Source of the DNA: Cryptomeria japonica
Lineage: Eukaryota > Streptophyta > Pinopsida > Cupressales > Cupressaceae
DNA length: 64,000 nt
Reading direction: 5' to 3'
NCBI RefSeq assembly: GCF_030272615.1
Contig: NC_081415.1
Span: 269,003,425-269,067,424, forward strand
Part shown: positions 23,338 to 35,704 of the stretch, in pieces
Layout of the letters: every line of letters begins with the position of its first letter
How positions within the stretch are numbered: position 1 is the first letter of the stretch
Translations under genes and position numbers: made by a program
Notes under the pieces: generated by a model
The model's database searches: none
What the model was told of the DNA's origin: nothing
The model's input: the letters and a program-made list of their open reading frames with translations, nothing else

Positions 23338-24956
23338 GTAATTTTTACACAAAATAGTCGATTTTTTTTTTTTTTTTTGTAGGTTGTTTAGAAGATTAGA
23401 AATTTCTTAAGAAGCAAAAACAAGTTCTCTATGAATGGAGTATCTAATGCTCAATCCAACAGTTACAACCACATGAAAAAAATTGTAGTTTTGTAATGTA
23501 CTCCAATAAATCAATTATATTTTTGGAAGTCTTCCTTTCTGAAAATAAGTGAATAGCTTCATTTTTTTTTCTTCAACCCTTTTATATGTAGCTCACATGG
23601 GCATCCACCCATCATATAGAGGGGTCTCAAAAAATACATGGTGGATGTGGACCATGTTTGCCCTATTCTTTGGATTCTATATTCCTTTGTATATATTATT
23701 AAGGTGAAGTTTGATAATATTTTTCTAAACTTCCTTTTTAGAGTTTGGTTTTATGCTTACTAATAGTTGTTAATGAAAGCCCATTTTTGCGCATGGTAGT
23801 ATTGGTGCACTTACTAAAAAATATTCCTTCCAAAAGCTAATAAATCTTTGCATTTTAAGAGAATGTGAAATCCGTTTAATGCAGTTAATGTTTTGATAGA
23901 CAAGATGGTTTACAGGTAACATGGTATATAAACATATCATTTTAAATGAAAAAGGCAATTTTGTTAACAAGAGTCAAGCACAAACTGTTAACATTACTTG
24001 ACTATGAAATTTTATAAATACAATGTCTACAAAATTTTATAACCATCCCATAAGAAATGCCCAATTATGTTGCCAAAAATATTTTTTTATTGCAAAAACA
24101 TAATAAGAATTCTCACTGAGATAGTTCACAACTAAATGCATCAATGACAAACATTTTTGAAAAATTATCATAACATTGATAGATATAAACAATTGGGTTA
24201 GTTAAGAAACTACTTTAAAATGCACAAATTTCCAAGTGAATGGTGCGGGTTCATCCATAGAGCTCAAAATGCATGTACACAATCTTGTACAATATTTCTG
24301 GTAGGGAATTTTGTGCAATTTTAATCTCCAAGGTAATTAATGATATAAGTGGAGATAGACGACAATCTACTTGATCAGAGAACTTAACATGGATACCCTT
24401 AGTAGTTTCATATTTTTTCATGTAATAAAATGCTAATAGGGAGATATCTTTTTTCGGCAAGGTCTGAATATTCAACATGTTGATGAAGGAGAATTGTCAT
24501 TATGTGTAATATTCAAAAGTTCATGAGACTTATCAATAATATAGGCATTTCAAAATGAAGAATGGTAGATTTGCTCCAACTTTACAGTTTCATGTCCAAA
24601 TTAATTATCAATAAAAAACCAATTTCATTCACAAATCGCTCATATTGAAAGAAGCATTCCAATGTATAGCTAGCAATATGAATAAAATATTGAAAATACA
24701 TAGTTGTCATCAAATGAGCATGGAACATTTGCTTTAATTACTATAGAGAAGGAAGAATGAATTTGTTTTATTTAAAAATCATTATATGGTAACCAAAAAC
24801 ATTCCTCATGATATACTTTATCAATCTATTTTGGTGGAAGTTGATTTATATCAAGATCCTTGTGAGATGTATGCAACAAAAGTCTTTCTTCCATTTAGAT
24901 ATTCATGAATCCATTCAAAGATGGAGTGTTAGTATAATCAATGCATTAAATGGTAA
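23338..24956. other. AT-rich spacer before element C
   Basis: No supported gene. Minus-strand open frames at 23770-23970 and 24251-24478 have no recognised motif. A plus-strand frame entering the element C insertion site from 24808 is described under findings. Confidence 0.45.
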
Positions 24957-26459
24957 TGTGTGTGGGAAAAGCGGGTCGATGAAACTCAAAATGTGAAAAT
25001 GTTGTTCAAAGGACTTATCCACACACCCATAGGACTTCTTGGTGCAAGTTATGGAGTCATGAGGAATGACTCAACTTCCCAAGGTAGGTTCCATGGTTCT
25101 CTATCTCACAAGGTCCCTCAAGCCAGTGCCTTTACTCTCAGATCATTGAGCAAAGTGACTTAGGGATGACGAATGCAAGAATGAGGGATGTTTTAGATTG
25201 GTTTTAACATGAATGCATCCTATTTATGCATGATTCTACAAATGAACTAAACTGGATTATAAGATGACAAGGTTAGTAGCAATACTATCCTAACATGATA
25301 TACTAATTATACTATTTAAGCTAATGATAATAGAAATGCTCTAAAATGCTTCTTATATTAATTCCTATTACAAAGAGAGGCTAGATGTATTGATAAAATT
25401 GAGCATAAATGAGATAAAAAAAACTTGGATCCTTTAAATGGAGGAATGAGGGCTCTATTTATAGAAGAAACAGGGTAATGGATGGTTTGGATTGAAGGAT
25501 CTAATCAAGGGTCAGGATCGAAAGTTATCAATCCATGTTTACAATTTCCACCAATGAAATGGTGACAACTGTCAACATAAGACTGCTTGAGAGGAGAGGA
25601 AGGAAGCATTAAATGCTTGAGAAGACCTCACGGTTACCTTAGAAGGTAAGGGTTAAGGTTAGGTTAAGGTTATCCATTGGATAAAGCTTTTACCCAAAGG
25701 ATAAACTCTTGTGCAAAGGTTAAAGGGATAACCATGGTCAAAGCAATAAATGCTTGATGAGACCCCTGGGCTAGAAGAGGGTTGGGTTAGGCAAAAAGTT
25801 TCTAACCATGCCACTAAGGGTTAGTTAACCATTAATGGTTTGAAGACTTTGGGGACAAATTTGTAAGAGTCCTTCCAAATTTGGGACATTCAACAAGTTA
25901 GCTTGTTGAAGGCATAAAGGCTTTAATGCCTTTTGAAGACTTTACTCCAAATTTGAGAAGTGACCTCCTCAAATTTAGGGAAAGGGGATAATTGATGGGT
26001 TTAGGCTTAATTGATTAGGATTAGATAGGTTCTAGAAGAATTTAGGAAGGGGGTTAGGAGGCAAGTGGGAGATGTAGGATTTTGCAAGTGGGTGGGGAAA
26101 ATAGAATTTAATTAAAATAAATTAATTTTTTTCAATTGTGGTTGCAACTTGCATTTGTAGGATTTTGCAAGTGGGGGGATTTAAATAAATTAGATTTATT
26201 TAATAGGGGTGAACTATTTAATAAAATGTAAATTTGATTAAAAAGTAGAGAGAAGGGATTTAATTAAATAAAATGATTTATTCAATTAAATGATATAAAA
26301 GGGCTTAAGTGAATTTAAATAAATAAATTGAATATTTTATTTAATTATATAGAAGAATGTGGGTGATTTAATTAAATTAGATTTAACTAAATAGAGGAAT
26401 GATAATAAAATGAACATTAAATATTAATTTAGGAATATGGTCATTTTTATATGTCTACA
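24957..26459 (-). repeat. Element C 3' LTR
   Basis: It aligns end to end with 41907-43412. It has an AT-rich half dominated by ATTTAATTAAA-like phrases (26100-26420) and contains the repeated phrase GTAGGATTTTGCAAGTGG. Confidence 0.9.
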
Positions 26460-26475
26460 TTTTGCCCATCTTTGA
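26460..26475 (-). other. Polypurine tract of element C
   Basis: On the minus strand the bases before the 3' LTR read CAAAGATGGGCAAAAT. They are purine-rich but not pure. Confidence 0.55.
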
Positions 26476-26609
26476 AGTGACGTGTGTGCACATGTTGATT
26501 CAAAGAAAATGATGTGTCATCATGATTTGGTTGTGATTAGTGTGATGTCGTGTCGAGATATTCATGTCGTGCCCCAGATTTAATAAATGATGTTGATAAT
26601 GCCCCCTTA

Positions 26610-26702
26610 GGAGATGAATCAAAAATTTGAAAATTTGAGTTGATAAATTTGATTGCATTTGAAATTTTGTCTATGTTGAATGCAATAATTTGATTCATCT
26701 CC
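26610..26702. repeat. Inverted repeat upstream of the antisense PMD gene
   Basis: GGAGATGAATCAAA at 26610-26623 is the exact reverse complement of TTTGATTCATCTCC at 26689-26702. Inside, GATTGCATT and AATGCAATAA give a second imperfect pairing. It lies 82 bp upstream of the TATA box. Confidence 0.8.
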
Positions 26703-26783
26703 CAATAATGATGTTTGTTAGGGTTAGAAGTGAGACCACGAGCAATTTTCATGTTCCACCATATAACCCTAATTTCCATTTAC

Positions 26784-26795
26784 CCTATAAAAAGG
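26784..26795 (+). promoter_or_regulatory. TATA box of the antisense PMD gene
   Basis: CCTATAAAAAGG is an excellent plant TATA box. The first ATG that opens the PMD-side frame is 73 bp downstream of its end (26868), leaving room for a transcription start near 26815-26830 and a short leader. Confidence 0.6.
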
Positions 26796-27020
26796 TAAAA
26801 AGTGATTTATTTTGTCTCATTTGTTCTTGTTGACTTGGAGAAAGTGACATTTGGAGAGAAAGTCAAGATGTCGGTTCCCTTTGCTTCTCATCGTTTTGAG
26901 CGTGTTCAGAGGCCCGCCATGTATGGACCACCGATAAGTCATCATTTTTGACCCCTGTTTGATTTTTATTTTGTCATTTTTAGGCACGTTTTTGAATTTT
27001 TCCACACGGATTTAATGGTT

Positions 27021-27310
27021 TAGCGTGTCGGGTAAAAACCGTAGCACATACGATAAGAAGTTTAGTGCATAGTGTTTAATGAAGCAGGGTAGCGTCCGAG
27101 TAGGTTAGGATAGCTTGGCGGTGGGGTAGGGTAGCGCATCGAGGGCACAGGGTAGCACGTAGGAAAGTCCTAGCGCACAGGGCTAGTGGGGGCTCGCATG
27201 GGTAGTGTAGGATAGCGCGTAGGTATGACCTAGCGCTTAGGGTTAGGTTCGCAGCGTAGGGCTAGGGTAAGATAGCGCATGGGGGGTTTTAGCACTTAAG
27301 GTAGTTTAGC
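27021..27310 (+). repeat. Cluster of TAGCGCA-like motifs, antisense gene side
   Basis: About a dozen copies of TAGCGC or close variants (TAGCAC, TAGCGT, CAGCGT) occur at 15-45 bp spacing; exact TAGCGC occurs at 27132, 27171, 27213, 27231 and 27273. The region is G-rich compared with its surroundings and lies in the presumed first intron of the PMD gene. Confidence 0.75.
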
Positions 27311-27589
27311 AGAAAAAATTGGGTAAAGCATGATTTTGGATGAAGAAAAATAGGTAGGTTTTTGCCAGTTTTGTTAGGATGGGTGTGATAGTTAGTCTGC
27401 GTGTCTGCTGTCATTATTTTGATAAGTCATCCAATATGAGTTCCAATATGGTTTTTGGATAAATAACTTGATTTGATTTGCAATGTTTCAAGTTGATGTT
27501 GATCTGATGTTGATTTGATATGATGTGGATTTTGATATGGATGTTTGACATGGATGTTTGATATGAACTTGATTTGATATGCATTGTTT

Positions 27590-27835
27590 CAAGTTGATAT
27601 AAATGTGGAACTTGAGTTGTTTTACTAGTTGATATGATTATGGAACATGAGTTGTGTTACAAGTTGATGCGAATGTGAAACTTGAGTTGTCTTACAAGTT
27701 GATGTGATTGTGAAACTTGAGTTGCGTTACAATTTGATATGAATGTAAAACTTGAGTTGTGTTACAAGTTGATATGAATGTGAAACTTGAGTTGTGTTAC
27801 AAGTTGATATTGATCTGATGTGGAACTTGATTATA
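27590..27835. repeat. 35-bp tandem repeat
   Basis: About seven units resembling CAAGTTGATATGAATGTG followed by AAACTTGAGTTGTGTTA, with point differences between units. CAAGTT and AACTTG within a unit can pair. It lies in the presumed intron of the PMD gene. Confidence 0.85.
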
Positions 27836-29962
27836 TTTTCAATGTTTCAAGTTGATATGAATTTGATTTTGGTATGAATTGATATGATGAGGTAGCTGAT
27901 ATTGGACATGTTTCGTTTATGACATGAGCGCATTGAGGTTGTTCAGTCGCGAGAGCGATTTCCGAGACCGTGGTCGTTGATACCATGATTAACATAGGCA
28001 GACATGGATATTATTGAGAGGTGTGGCCTATCCTCTTTGTTAGAGATGCCTCGTTCTATCATTAACCAGGTTTGTTGACAGCTTTGGCCGAGACGTGGCA
28101 TGGTGACACCAACACCTTCCATTTGGCGACAGGTGAGATCATAGTGACACCTGAGGATTGCTACTAGATCCTGTAGATTCCCGTGGTAGGTGCACTTTTA
28201 CCTTATGAGCAGATAGAGGAGGGCAGGATAAAGGCTCTTCATTGGATATTATAGGATGATACGGTTTGTGGATACAAGATTTCCTAGTAGGAGTTCATTG
28301 ATTTGGATTACGCTCCTCTACCATCAGTGCTGGCAGGGTTCATAGGCGGTTTCTTATGTCCCGACCGTAGGTCGAAGGGACTGGCAGTAGGATGGGGGTT
28401 GGTCTTGGAGGACATGGTGACACAAGGTCGTCGATTTGCATGGGGGTCTGCTATGTTGGCCCACTTATACAGGGATCTGCATCAGGTGGTTTACTTAGGG
28501 TATAGCAGTCTATCCACTGGAGTTACACTACTACAGGTATGGGCGTGGGAGCATATCCCCGCAGCCAGGCCACTTGCGGACAGAGATAGGCCTGTTGGGT
28601 GTGCTTATGCCTATGGATACCGAGGGATAGTTGTCCAGTGTAAGCTGGGCAAACTAGAGCATTGGAGGCAAGTGCTAGATGATATCGATACGGTCGTCTA
28701 GAGACCGTATATAGATTGTGAGGTATGGGAAGAGGATGGGATGGAGATGCCCTATGTCTACATATCCCAATTTTTGATAGGGCGAACGCCCTTTGTGATT
28801 GAGAGATTCCTGCACAACCGAGTGTTGCGGCAGTATGGACGACAGCAGGGGGTTCCACAGGGAGCATGTTTGTATACTCGATGGAGACATGATGTACCTG
28901 AGTGGGGACCCACTATTGATAGCGCAGTGGTGGTCGAGGAGTTCTTACACTTAGCCGACTAGATATGGGACTACGTCTATGGAGTAGTGGAAGCAGGGAT
29001 GACGGAGGAGTTCGCCACACTATTTGTGGCACATGCAGTGGCTCAGATCCAGCGGAGATGATTCCCGATTTTTATGATGAGGATGAGCAGCCCGAGAGGC
29101 TAGGGAGACGGGAAGAGGATGGAGAGGAGCTAGATGAGGGAGGTGGGGATGGTGGAGGTGATGACGGTGGAGATGATAGAGGATGTGGCCAAGGTCGGCG
29201 AGGGGATAGAGGGAGAGGAGATCAGTTTAGGAGAGGAGACAAAGGTGGAGATCGAGGGAGGAGAGGAGATAGGGGTGGGGATGGTGGTGATAGAGGGATT
29301 CAGGTGGAGAAAGCAGTGCAGCGAACTGTGGTGGATAGAGGGAGGGGAGGTTTAGCTATTGGAGCCGGGGGTGAGGAGAGGGTAGGAGAGGTGATAGCAG
29401 CGGTGGGAGGGACAGATGACTTCAAACGACCGGCCCAGAGGAGGAGGTCAGATGTTTTACCCCCACCATCACTGAGGACAGGGGAGGGATAGGGGGTACC
29501 ACTTCACATGTACCCATCCAAATGCAAATTTCGACGCACCAGGAGGACGTGTAGATTAGATCTTTGTAGTTTTCAGTGCAACATCTGCAGACACAGTTGT
29601 TGGCGCATCAACGTCAGATTACTTAGCTTACCACAGAGCGGGATACAAAGAGAGAGCATCAGGGTCGAGCAGAGGAGCTTGCAGAGAGATTGCAGAGAGT
29701 GACAATAGGTACCCCGATGCGAGACACACTAAGGGAGATATGACATACTACCATGGCGGTCGAGTACTATAGGCAGTTGTATGAAAACCTAGTCTCTAGA
29801 GAGCAGAGAGCCCCTAACTTTAATGCTAGTCGGTCATCTCGGAGTCAGTCAGGGATAGAGAGTAGGGGTGTGACGGGGCCACCTCGACAGGATCCACCTG
29901 GAGATCCAGGTGCTGGGACATCTGTTGTGAGATTGTCACCCTCAGGAGATAGTCATACCTGA

Positions 29963-31423
29963 GAGACGTTGTCTCTATTGTATTTTGTATTTGGATCGTT
30001 TTGTTGCATTTTGGGACAGACATGACATATTTTGAACATTTGATAATTTTTGAGATATATATATATATGACACCATTTTCCTTGATCCTCATGTGATGTG
30101 TTATGGATGATGCTTTCTATATGATTTTGATGCTTCTATGATGATGATGATGATGCAATGCTTAGATGTATGTGATTTGATATCTGATGAATATAATGTG
30201 TTAATGCATGAGGTTATAAGATATATCTTGAAAATGAGATGTATGATATGATATGCTGTGAGATGTATTTTGAAAAAGAGATGTATGATGTGTTATGATG
30301 TGAGATGTATTTTGAAAATGAGATGTATGGTGTGATATGTTGTGAGATGTATTTTAAAAATGAGATGCATGATGTGATATGCAACTAATTGTAAAATGAT
30401 ATGCAACTAATTGTACAATGATATGCAATTAATTGTAAAATGATATGCAACTAATTGTACAATGATATGCAACTAATTTGAGCATCCTCATTCTTATGTT
30501 TGTCATATTTGTATAGTCACATGTTTTTGCTTTCTTTGTAGTTATCATCATTGAGCATTGATTTGTTGGGATATGTTGAAAATTTATACAAGCATAATGG
30601 TATAATTGAACCATAATGACGAGAAAAATTAACATGATTTTTCATTTTGCAAGATAGCACAAGCGTCAAGGTATAATTGAACCAGAATGACCTAAGTGCG
30701 GATTGCGTATAAATAGACAAGATTAAACCATTTGTATGCGCAAAGTGGAATCATGTCTTCAGTGATATACTTTGAATCACGTCTCAAGACAAGTATTTGC
30801 ACAATACAAGTGATTGCCTCACAGACAAAAAACTAAAAAAATATTGGAGTCCCCATGACTTTCTCTATCTCGATGCATTGTTGAGAAAATGTAGAGGATC
30901 CAATAGTTCAAAAAGTTCAAGCGCAAAAATAGTCAAAACTTCATGCAAGATGCAAACATTTGATAGTTCAAAAAATCATCCATCATGCGTTGTGAATCTT
31001 TTTAAGTGATCAATGTTTGTTTTTGTGATTTGTTGATTTGTTTGCTGGATACGATGTTCCAAGTTTACTGCAAGTTTTGATCAATGCTGCCCCTAGCTGA
31101 GTTTTCATCTTAATGCGGATATGTATAGTGATTACCAAGCCATGGTGGGATATGATGAAATGATATGTGGATAAACCAGGATAGTGACTATGCTAAGTAT
31201 GTCCTGGATAATGCGATAAAATGTCGGGCAATGGCTAATAGTGTTGGACTGTGGATAGAACGACTTGTTAGTAAAGATAGATAGAGGAGTTGTCCCTTCG
31301 CAGTAGCGCCTATTGCCAGGTTTTCACCAGTTGCTTTTATTGTACCTTTTTATTTTCTTTTTCTTGATTTTTGATATTTTTTGATATTTTGATATTTTTG
31401 ACTTTTTTTGTGCATTAGACTGC
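29963..31423. other. Region between the PMD gene and the end of pol
   Basis: The 3' ends of two converging frames meet here. Contents are a short TA run (30056-30068), a degenerate repeat of GAGATGTATTTTGAAAATGA (30180-30370), the 22-bp array listed separately, and AT-rich DNA. No further gene was supported. Confidence 0.55.
30375..30480. repeat. 22-bp tandem repeat
   Basis: Five units start at 30375, 30397, 30419, 30441 and 30463. Each reads TGATATGCAACTAATTGTA plus three bases, with few differences. Confidence 0.92.
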
Positions 31424-32701
31424 TCAAGTGTAGTATTTCTTTAGATGGATGTTGTTAGTTGGTTCGTCGAGCACATTTCCTTCTGAAGTTGTTAGCTCAT
31501 AAGCACCTGATCCATAGGCTGATACGATGACATAGGGACCTAACCAATTAGGTTCAAATTTCCCTTTCTTTTCCTAATCTTGCTGATTTCAAGGATTTTC
31601 CTTGAGTATTGGATCACCAATTTTAAAAATTCTAGGAATAACCTTGTGATTGTAGCTTCTGCACATGCGTTGCTGATATGCTTTGAGGTGAGTATAGGCA
31701 TGTTGGCATTTTTCATCTAGAAGTTCTAGCTCTTACAATCAGTTGACTCGATACTCTTCATCTAGAATGAGGCCTTTCAAAGAGACTCTAAGAGATGAAA
31801 TTTCTACCTCCAAGGGTAAAATTGCTTCTGATCCATATACCAATGAATATGGTGTAGCTCCCGTAGGTGTGTGGATGCTAGTTCTGTATGCCCAAAGTGT
31901 TGGATTGAGTTGTACATGTCAATCTTTGCCTGCATCATTCACTGTTTTCTTTAGGATTTTCAATATTGTTTTGTTGGATGCTTCGGCCTGACCATTCCCC
32001 TGTGTGTAGTAAGGTGTAGAGAAACGATGTTGGATTTTGAATTTTTCACATAGTTCTCACACATATTGGTTTTTGAAAGGTCGTCCACTATCTATGATGA
32101 TGGAACTTGGAATGCCATATCTGCATATTAGATAATTAAGAATAAAAGAGGCAATTTGTTTCCCAGTCACTATGGTCATTGGGACCGCTTCAATTCATTT
32201 GGTGAAATATTTTGTTGTAGTTATAATGAACTTGTGTCCATTTGAAGATGAAGGATGTATTTTGCAGACTAAGTCCAGTCCCCACTGGCAAAAGGCCCAG
32301 GATGTTGTGAATGGTTGTAGTTCCTGTGCTGGTGCATGTATAAGATTGCCATAGATTTGGCATTTAGGACACTTCTTTGTAAAATGGTAAGAATCTTTTT
32401 CCATTGTCGGCTAGTAATATCCCATTCTTAGAAGTTTTTTAGATAGAGTAGGACCACTTGAATGTGTGCTACAGATACCTTCGCGAAGCTCTTGTAAAGA
32501 GGATTCAGATTCATTACGATCAAGGCAACGAAGAAGAGTACCATCTAGACCTCGACGATACAAAATATCAGTAGTGAAAGTGTAACGGGCGGCTTGCCAA
32601 ATAAAGTTATGTTTTTGGTTTTGAGATAGGTCAATTGGTAGGATATTATTTTTAAGATAGTCATATATCGGTTCGTATAACAGAGAGTTAGAACTGGTCA
32701 A
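31424..32701 (-). pseudogene. Integrase of element C, broken
   Basis: On the minus strand the zinc finger near 32360-32500 keeps THSSG and KKCPKCQIYGN, but the first expected His is Arg (LREGICSTH). The three catalytic acidic residues are visible: WGLDLV (near 32280), IIIDSGRPF (near 32075) and GQAEASNKT (near 31980). The GPY/F-type C-terminal motif is WLGPYVIVSAYGSGAYEL (near 31500). The frame ends at TGA 31424-31426. Several TAG or TGA codons and frameshifts interrupt it. Integrase inserts the cDNA into the genome in intact relatives. Confidence 0.85.
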
Positions 32702-32888
32702 GGCATAGACAACATGGAATTCAAAATGGTCATAGGCTGGGGAGAACAGTTGCTCTACCAGAAACTTGTAACGACTTTGTTGCTCTGGAATTTATAGTAG
32801 TGAAGCGATAGTAGCCATTGCATCGACTGCTCTGTTGTCAAACCTTGGTATTTGATTGAAGGTGATGTGTACAAAATATTGTTTGAAA

Positions 32889-34560
32889 TCATCCATCATT
32901 CATTTGTATGGTAGCAACTTGTCATCCTTCGTTTGATAGTCATTGTTGATTTGATTGATGACTAGTTGTGAATCTCTATAGACTTTTAATTTTGTGATTC
33001 TCCATTCCACGACCATTTTGATGCCTATAACCAGTGCCTCATATTCAACAATGTTGTTTGTGCATGGAAACATGAGCCTATAAGATCTTGGTATGGTGTC
33101 CCTGTCAGGAGTGATGAATAGAATGCCAACACCGGAGCCATGTTGAGTATAGGATCCTTCAAAGTACAGGGTCCATTTTTTGGTGGAAATAGCAAGAACA
33201 TCTCTGTCCGGAAATTCAATCTTCATTGGTTGTTTTCCCGGTAGCGGTGCTTCAGCGAGATGATCTATAATTACTTGTCCCTTGATAGCTCGTCGCTTTG
33301 TGTAGTGGATATCAAATTCACTGAGAATCATGACCCATTTAGCCAATCTGCTTGTAAGAGCTGCTTTGCTGAGCAAATATTTGAGAGGATCAATTTTTGC
33401 GACTAGCTTAATTGTGTGAGCTAGCATGTAATGCCAGAACTTTTGAGAAGCAAATATCACTGTTAGACAAGCTTTCTCAATGAATGTATAGTTGAGTTCA
33501 TATCTGTTTAATGTCCTGCTGATGTAATAGATACCTCGTTCCTTGCCTTGTTGATATTCTTGTGCTAATAATGCTCCTAGTGATATATCTGTTGTTGAAA
33601 TGTAGAGAATGAGTGGCTTTCCTGCTATTGGCGGTACTAGAACTAGTGGGTTCATTAGATATTGCTTGATTTGATAGAATGATTCTGTACACTTGGCTTC
33701 CCATCTGAATGGTACATTTTTATGTAGCAAATGATTGAATGGTAGACATTTATCTGCTAGTTGAAAGATGAATTGCCTAATTGACTGGAGCCGTCCTTGT
33801 AGAGATCTGAGTTGGCTAATGTTCTTTGGTGATGGCATCTCCATAATGGCTTGTACCTTTGCTGGATCCACTTCAATGCCCTTTGTTGAAACTATGTAGC
33901 TTAATAATTTGCCCGATGTAACCCCGAAGACACACTTCTTAGGGTTGAGCCTGACTTGGAATTTCTCCAATCTGTCAAAAAAAATTTCTAAGATGCTTAG
34001 ATGTTCTACTCAGGTAAATGATTTAGCTAGTAAATCATCCACATAGTCCTCCATGAAGGTATGCATCATGTCATGAAAGATTATTGTCATTGCTCATTGA
34101 TAAGCTACCCCAACATTCTTTAAGCCAAAAGGCATGACATTCCACTAATACATTCCCCAAGGACAGGTAAACGATGTTCTATCTTGATCCTCTGGGGCTA
34201 TCTTGATTTGATTATAGCCCGAAAAACCATCTATTAGTGATAGCATTGCATGGCCTGCTATGAGGTCTACAATTATGTCGATACTGGGCAAAGGAAAGTC
34301 ATCCTTTGGATAGGCTTTGTTGACATCTCTAAAATTGATACAAATTCTGATACTACCATCTAGTTTAGATACTAGTACGATGTTGGAAATCCATTCAACA
34401 TAGTCGATAGGTCGAATAAATCCGACGTCTAATAGTTTCTTCAACTCAACTTTGACCATGAGTTCTACATGTGGATTCATCTTTCTCAATTTTTGCTTGA
34501 CGGGCTTAGCTCCTGGAGTAATGGACAAGTGATGCATGATTAACTATGGATCAATCTTGG
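32889..34560 (-). pseudogene. RT and two RNase H domains of element C
   Basis: RT starts near 34537 with KLRKMNPHVELMVKVEL, VSKLDGSIRICINFRDVNKA and IDGFSGYNQI. The catalytic YVDD is at 34034-34045, past a TAG at 34145 and near other breaks. The first RNase H lies at about 33300-33650 (YISTTDISLGALLAQ, YTFIEKACL). A second RNase H at about 32900-33190 (WTLYFEGSYTQHGSGVGI, NNIVEYEALVIGI, YRDSQLVINQI) matches the archaeal-type domain (aRH) found in the Tat lineage. The first RNase H and aRH share one open frame of 356 codons (33970-32900). Confidence 0.9.
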
Positions 34561-35704
34561 GCATATCTGCATATGACCAAGCAAAGTTGATTTGCTTTTC
34601 TTTGAAAAAATTGACAAACTCTGATCTTTCTTCCTCTGACAGAGATTCTACTAGATGTATGTTTTTGGCTGCTTCTGTTGTACCAATGTTGATTGATTGA
34701 GTAGGCTCAATCAATATGGGCGATTGCTCTTGATATTGTTTGGGAAGAGTGTCAAGTCACCCATCTTTAGGTGCCTTAAAAAGGTTTTCACCCTCAGATG
34801 CGTCCTTTATTTTTACTTTTTTGTGATTTATTGCTGCCATTGACTGGTTTTCAGCAGTAGATCCTTTATTTTGTTCATTTTTGTGACTGAGAAACTTGGC
34901 ACTCCCCTGATTGTAGATGTCGTTACTTCGTTCATTAGTAGAGTTTGTTTCTGGGTTGATGGTACACAAGTAATGGATAATGGATTCATCATTTGGGAAA
35001 ATCGGTATGTCATGATTTTCAGGTTCGTCCTAGTCTATGAGGTCAGGAAAGATAAGTGGTAAAGAGTCATTAGGTGGATCAAGTTTAGCTGCTGTAAGTG
35101 TCAAGATGGAGGTATCATCGTGGTTGGTCGGGATATTAAATAAGTTAAGGATTTCGTCGAGGTCTTCGATGGTATCATCTTCTATGTAGACTTTCTCGTA
35201 ATGTCACTGCTCATTTTCCTCAGCGTCATAGATATTTTGTGGACCAAATTCAAGTAGTCTAGGTTTTGTGTCGTGTTCTTCTTGAGAGATGGGTGTATGA
35301 CTGTCATTTGTAGCAATATCTTCAGTAACATTAAAACAACGACCCCATTCATAGTCATTTGAATTAGTCTCGGAGGTATTATCCCAGATTTTGGCAATGT
35401 TGTGGACGGGTATGTTGTAGGGTGAAAACAAGTATTTGATGATTGATACAAGTCTGATAGTTTTCTCTGATTCTGTGTCAGATCCTGCTTCCACTTTTTG
35501 CATTTGTTCATATATTGTCTCTCCTCGGGGAGGAATGATGTTATCAGGAGGTGATTCCTCTTTGTCGGACACGGGTTCTTGAACATGATGTACTTCGGCA
35601 GTAGATGCTTCCTTCTTTTGATTGATGGGCTTCTCCTGATGTTGCTTTCTTTCTTGATATTCTCGTTCTTTACGTATTGTCTCTGTTGATTCAAATAGTG
35701 CTTC
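34561..35704 (-). pseudogene. Linker between G-patch and RT in element C
   Basis: Minus-strand frames here are rich in Glu, Asp, Ser and Asn, with no catalytic motif. They continue the polyprotein between the G-patch and RT, broken by a few stops (for example near 35203 and 34757). The segment directly before RT (LVESLSEEERSEFVNFFKEK) resembles the usual pre-RT stretch of Tat elements. Confidence 0.6.

Larger units (their letters stand above)
26868..29962 (+). pseudogene. Antisense gene for a plant mobile domain (PMD, aminotransferase-like) protein
   Basis: A short first exon (MSVPFASHRFERVQRPAMYGPP) ends at 26933 before ATAAGT, a mutated version of GTAAGT. A long intron-like stretch with repeats follows. 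The PMD proper runs from about 27960 to 29035 with GDTNTFHLATGEI, TPEDCY, GFLCPDRRSKGLAVG, FAWGSAMLAHLYRDL, LLQVWAWEHIP and LEHWRQVLDDID motifs. A Gly/Asp/Arg-rich segment (29090-29300) and a coiled-coil-like tail follow, ending at TGA 29960-29962. PMD proteins include the MAIN family and domains carried by several transposon types in plants. The frame is interrupted by several TAG codons where CAG fits (for example 28168 and 28699) and by frameshifts near 28075 and 29050. It lies on the strand opposite to element C. The domain call is strong; the exon model is inferred. Confidence 0.8.

Noticed and set aside
27590-27835. CRISPR-like direct repeats
   Set aside because: Head-to-tail minisatellite without distinct spacers, in plant nuclear DNA.
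28523-28890. Minus-strand frames under the PMD gene
   Set aside because: Antisense shadows of a plus-strand region with strong domain motifs.
29134-29355. Second plus-strand frame in the Gly/Asp/Arg-rich part of the PMD gene
   Set aside because: GGAGAT-type repeats are open in more than one frame; the Gly/Asp/Arg reading fits the tail of the protein better.
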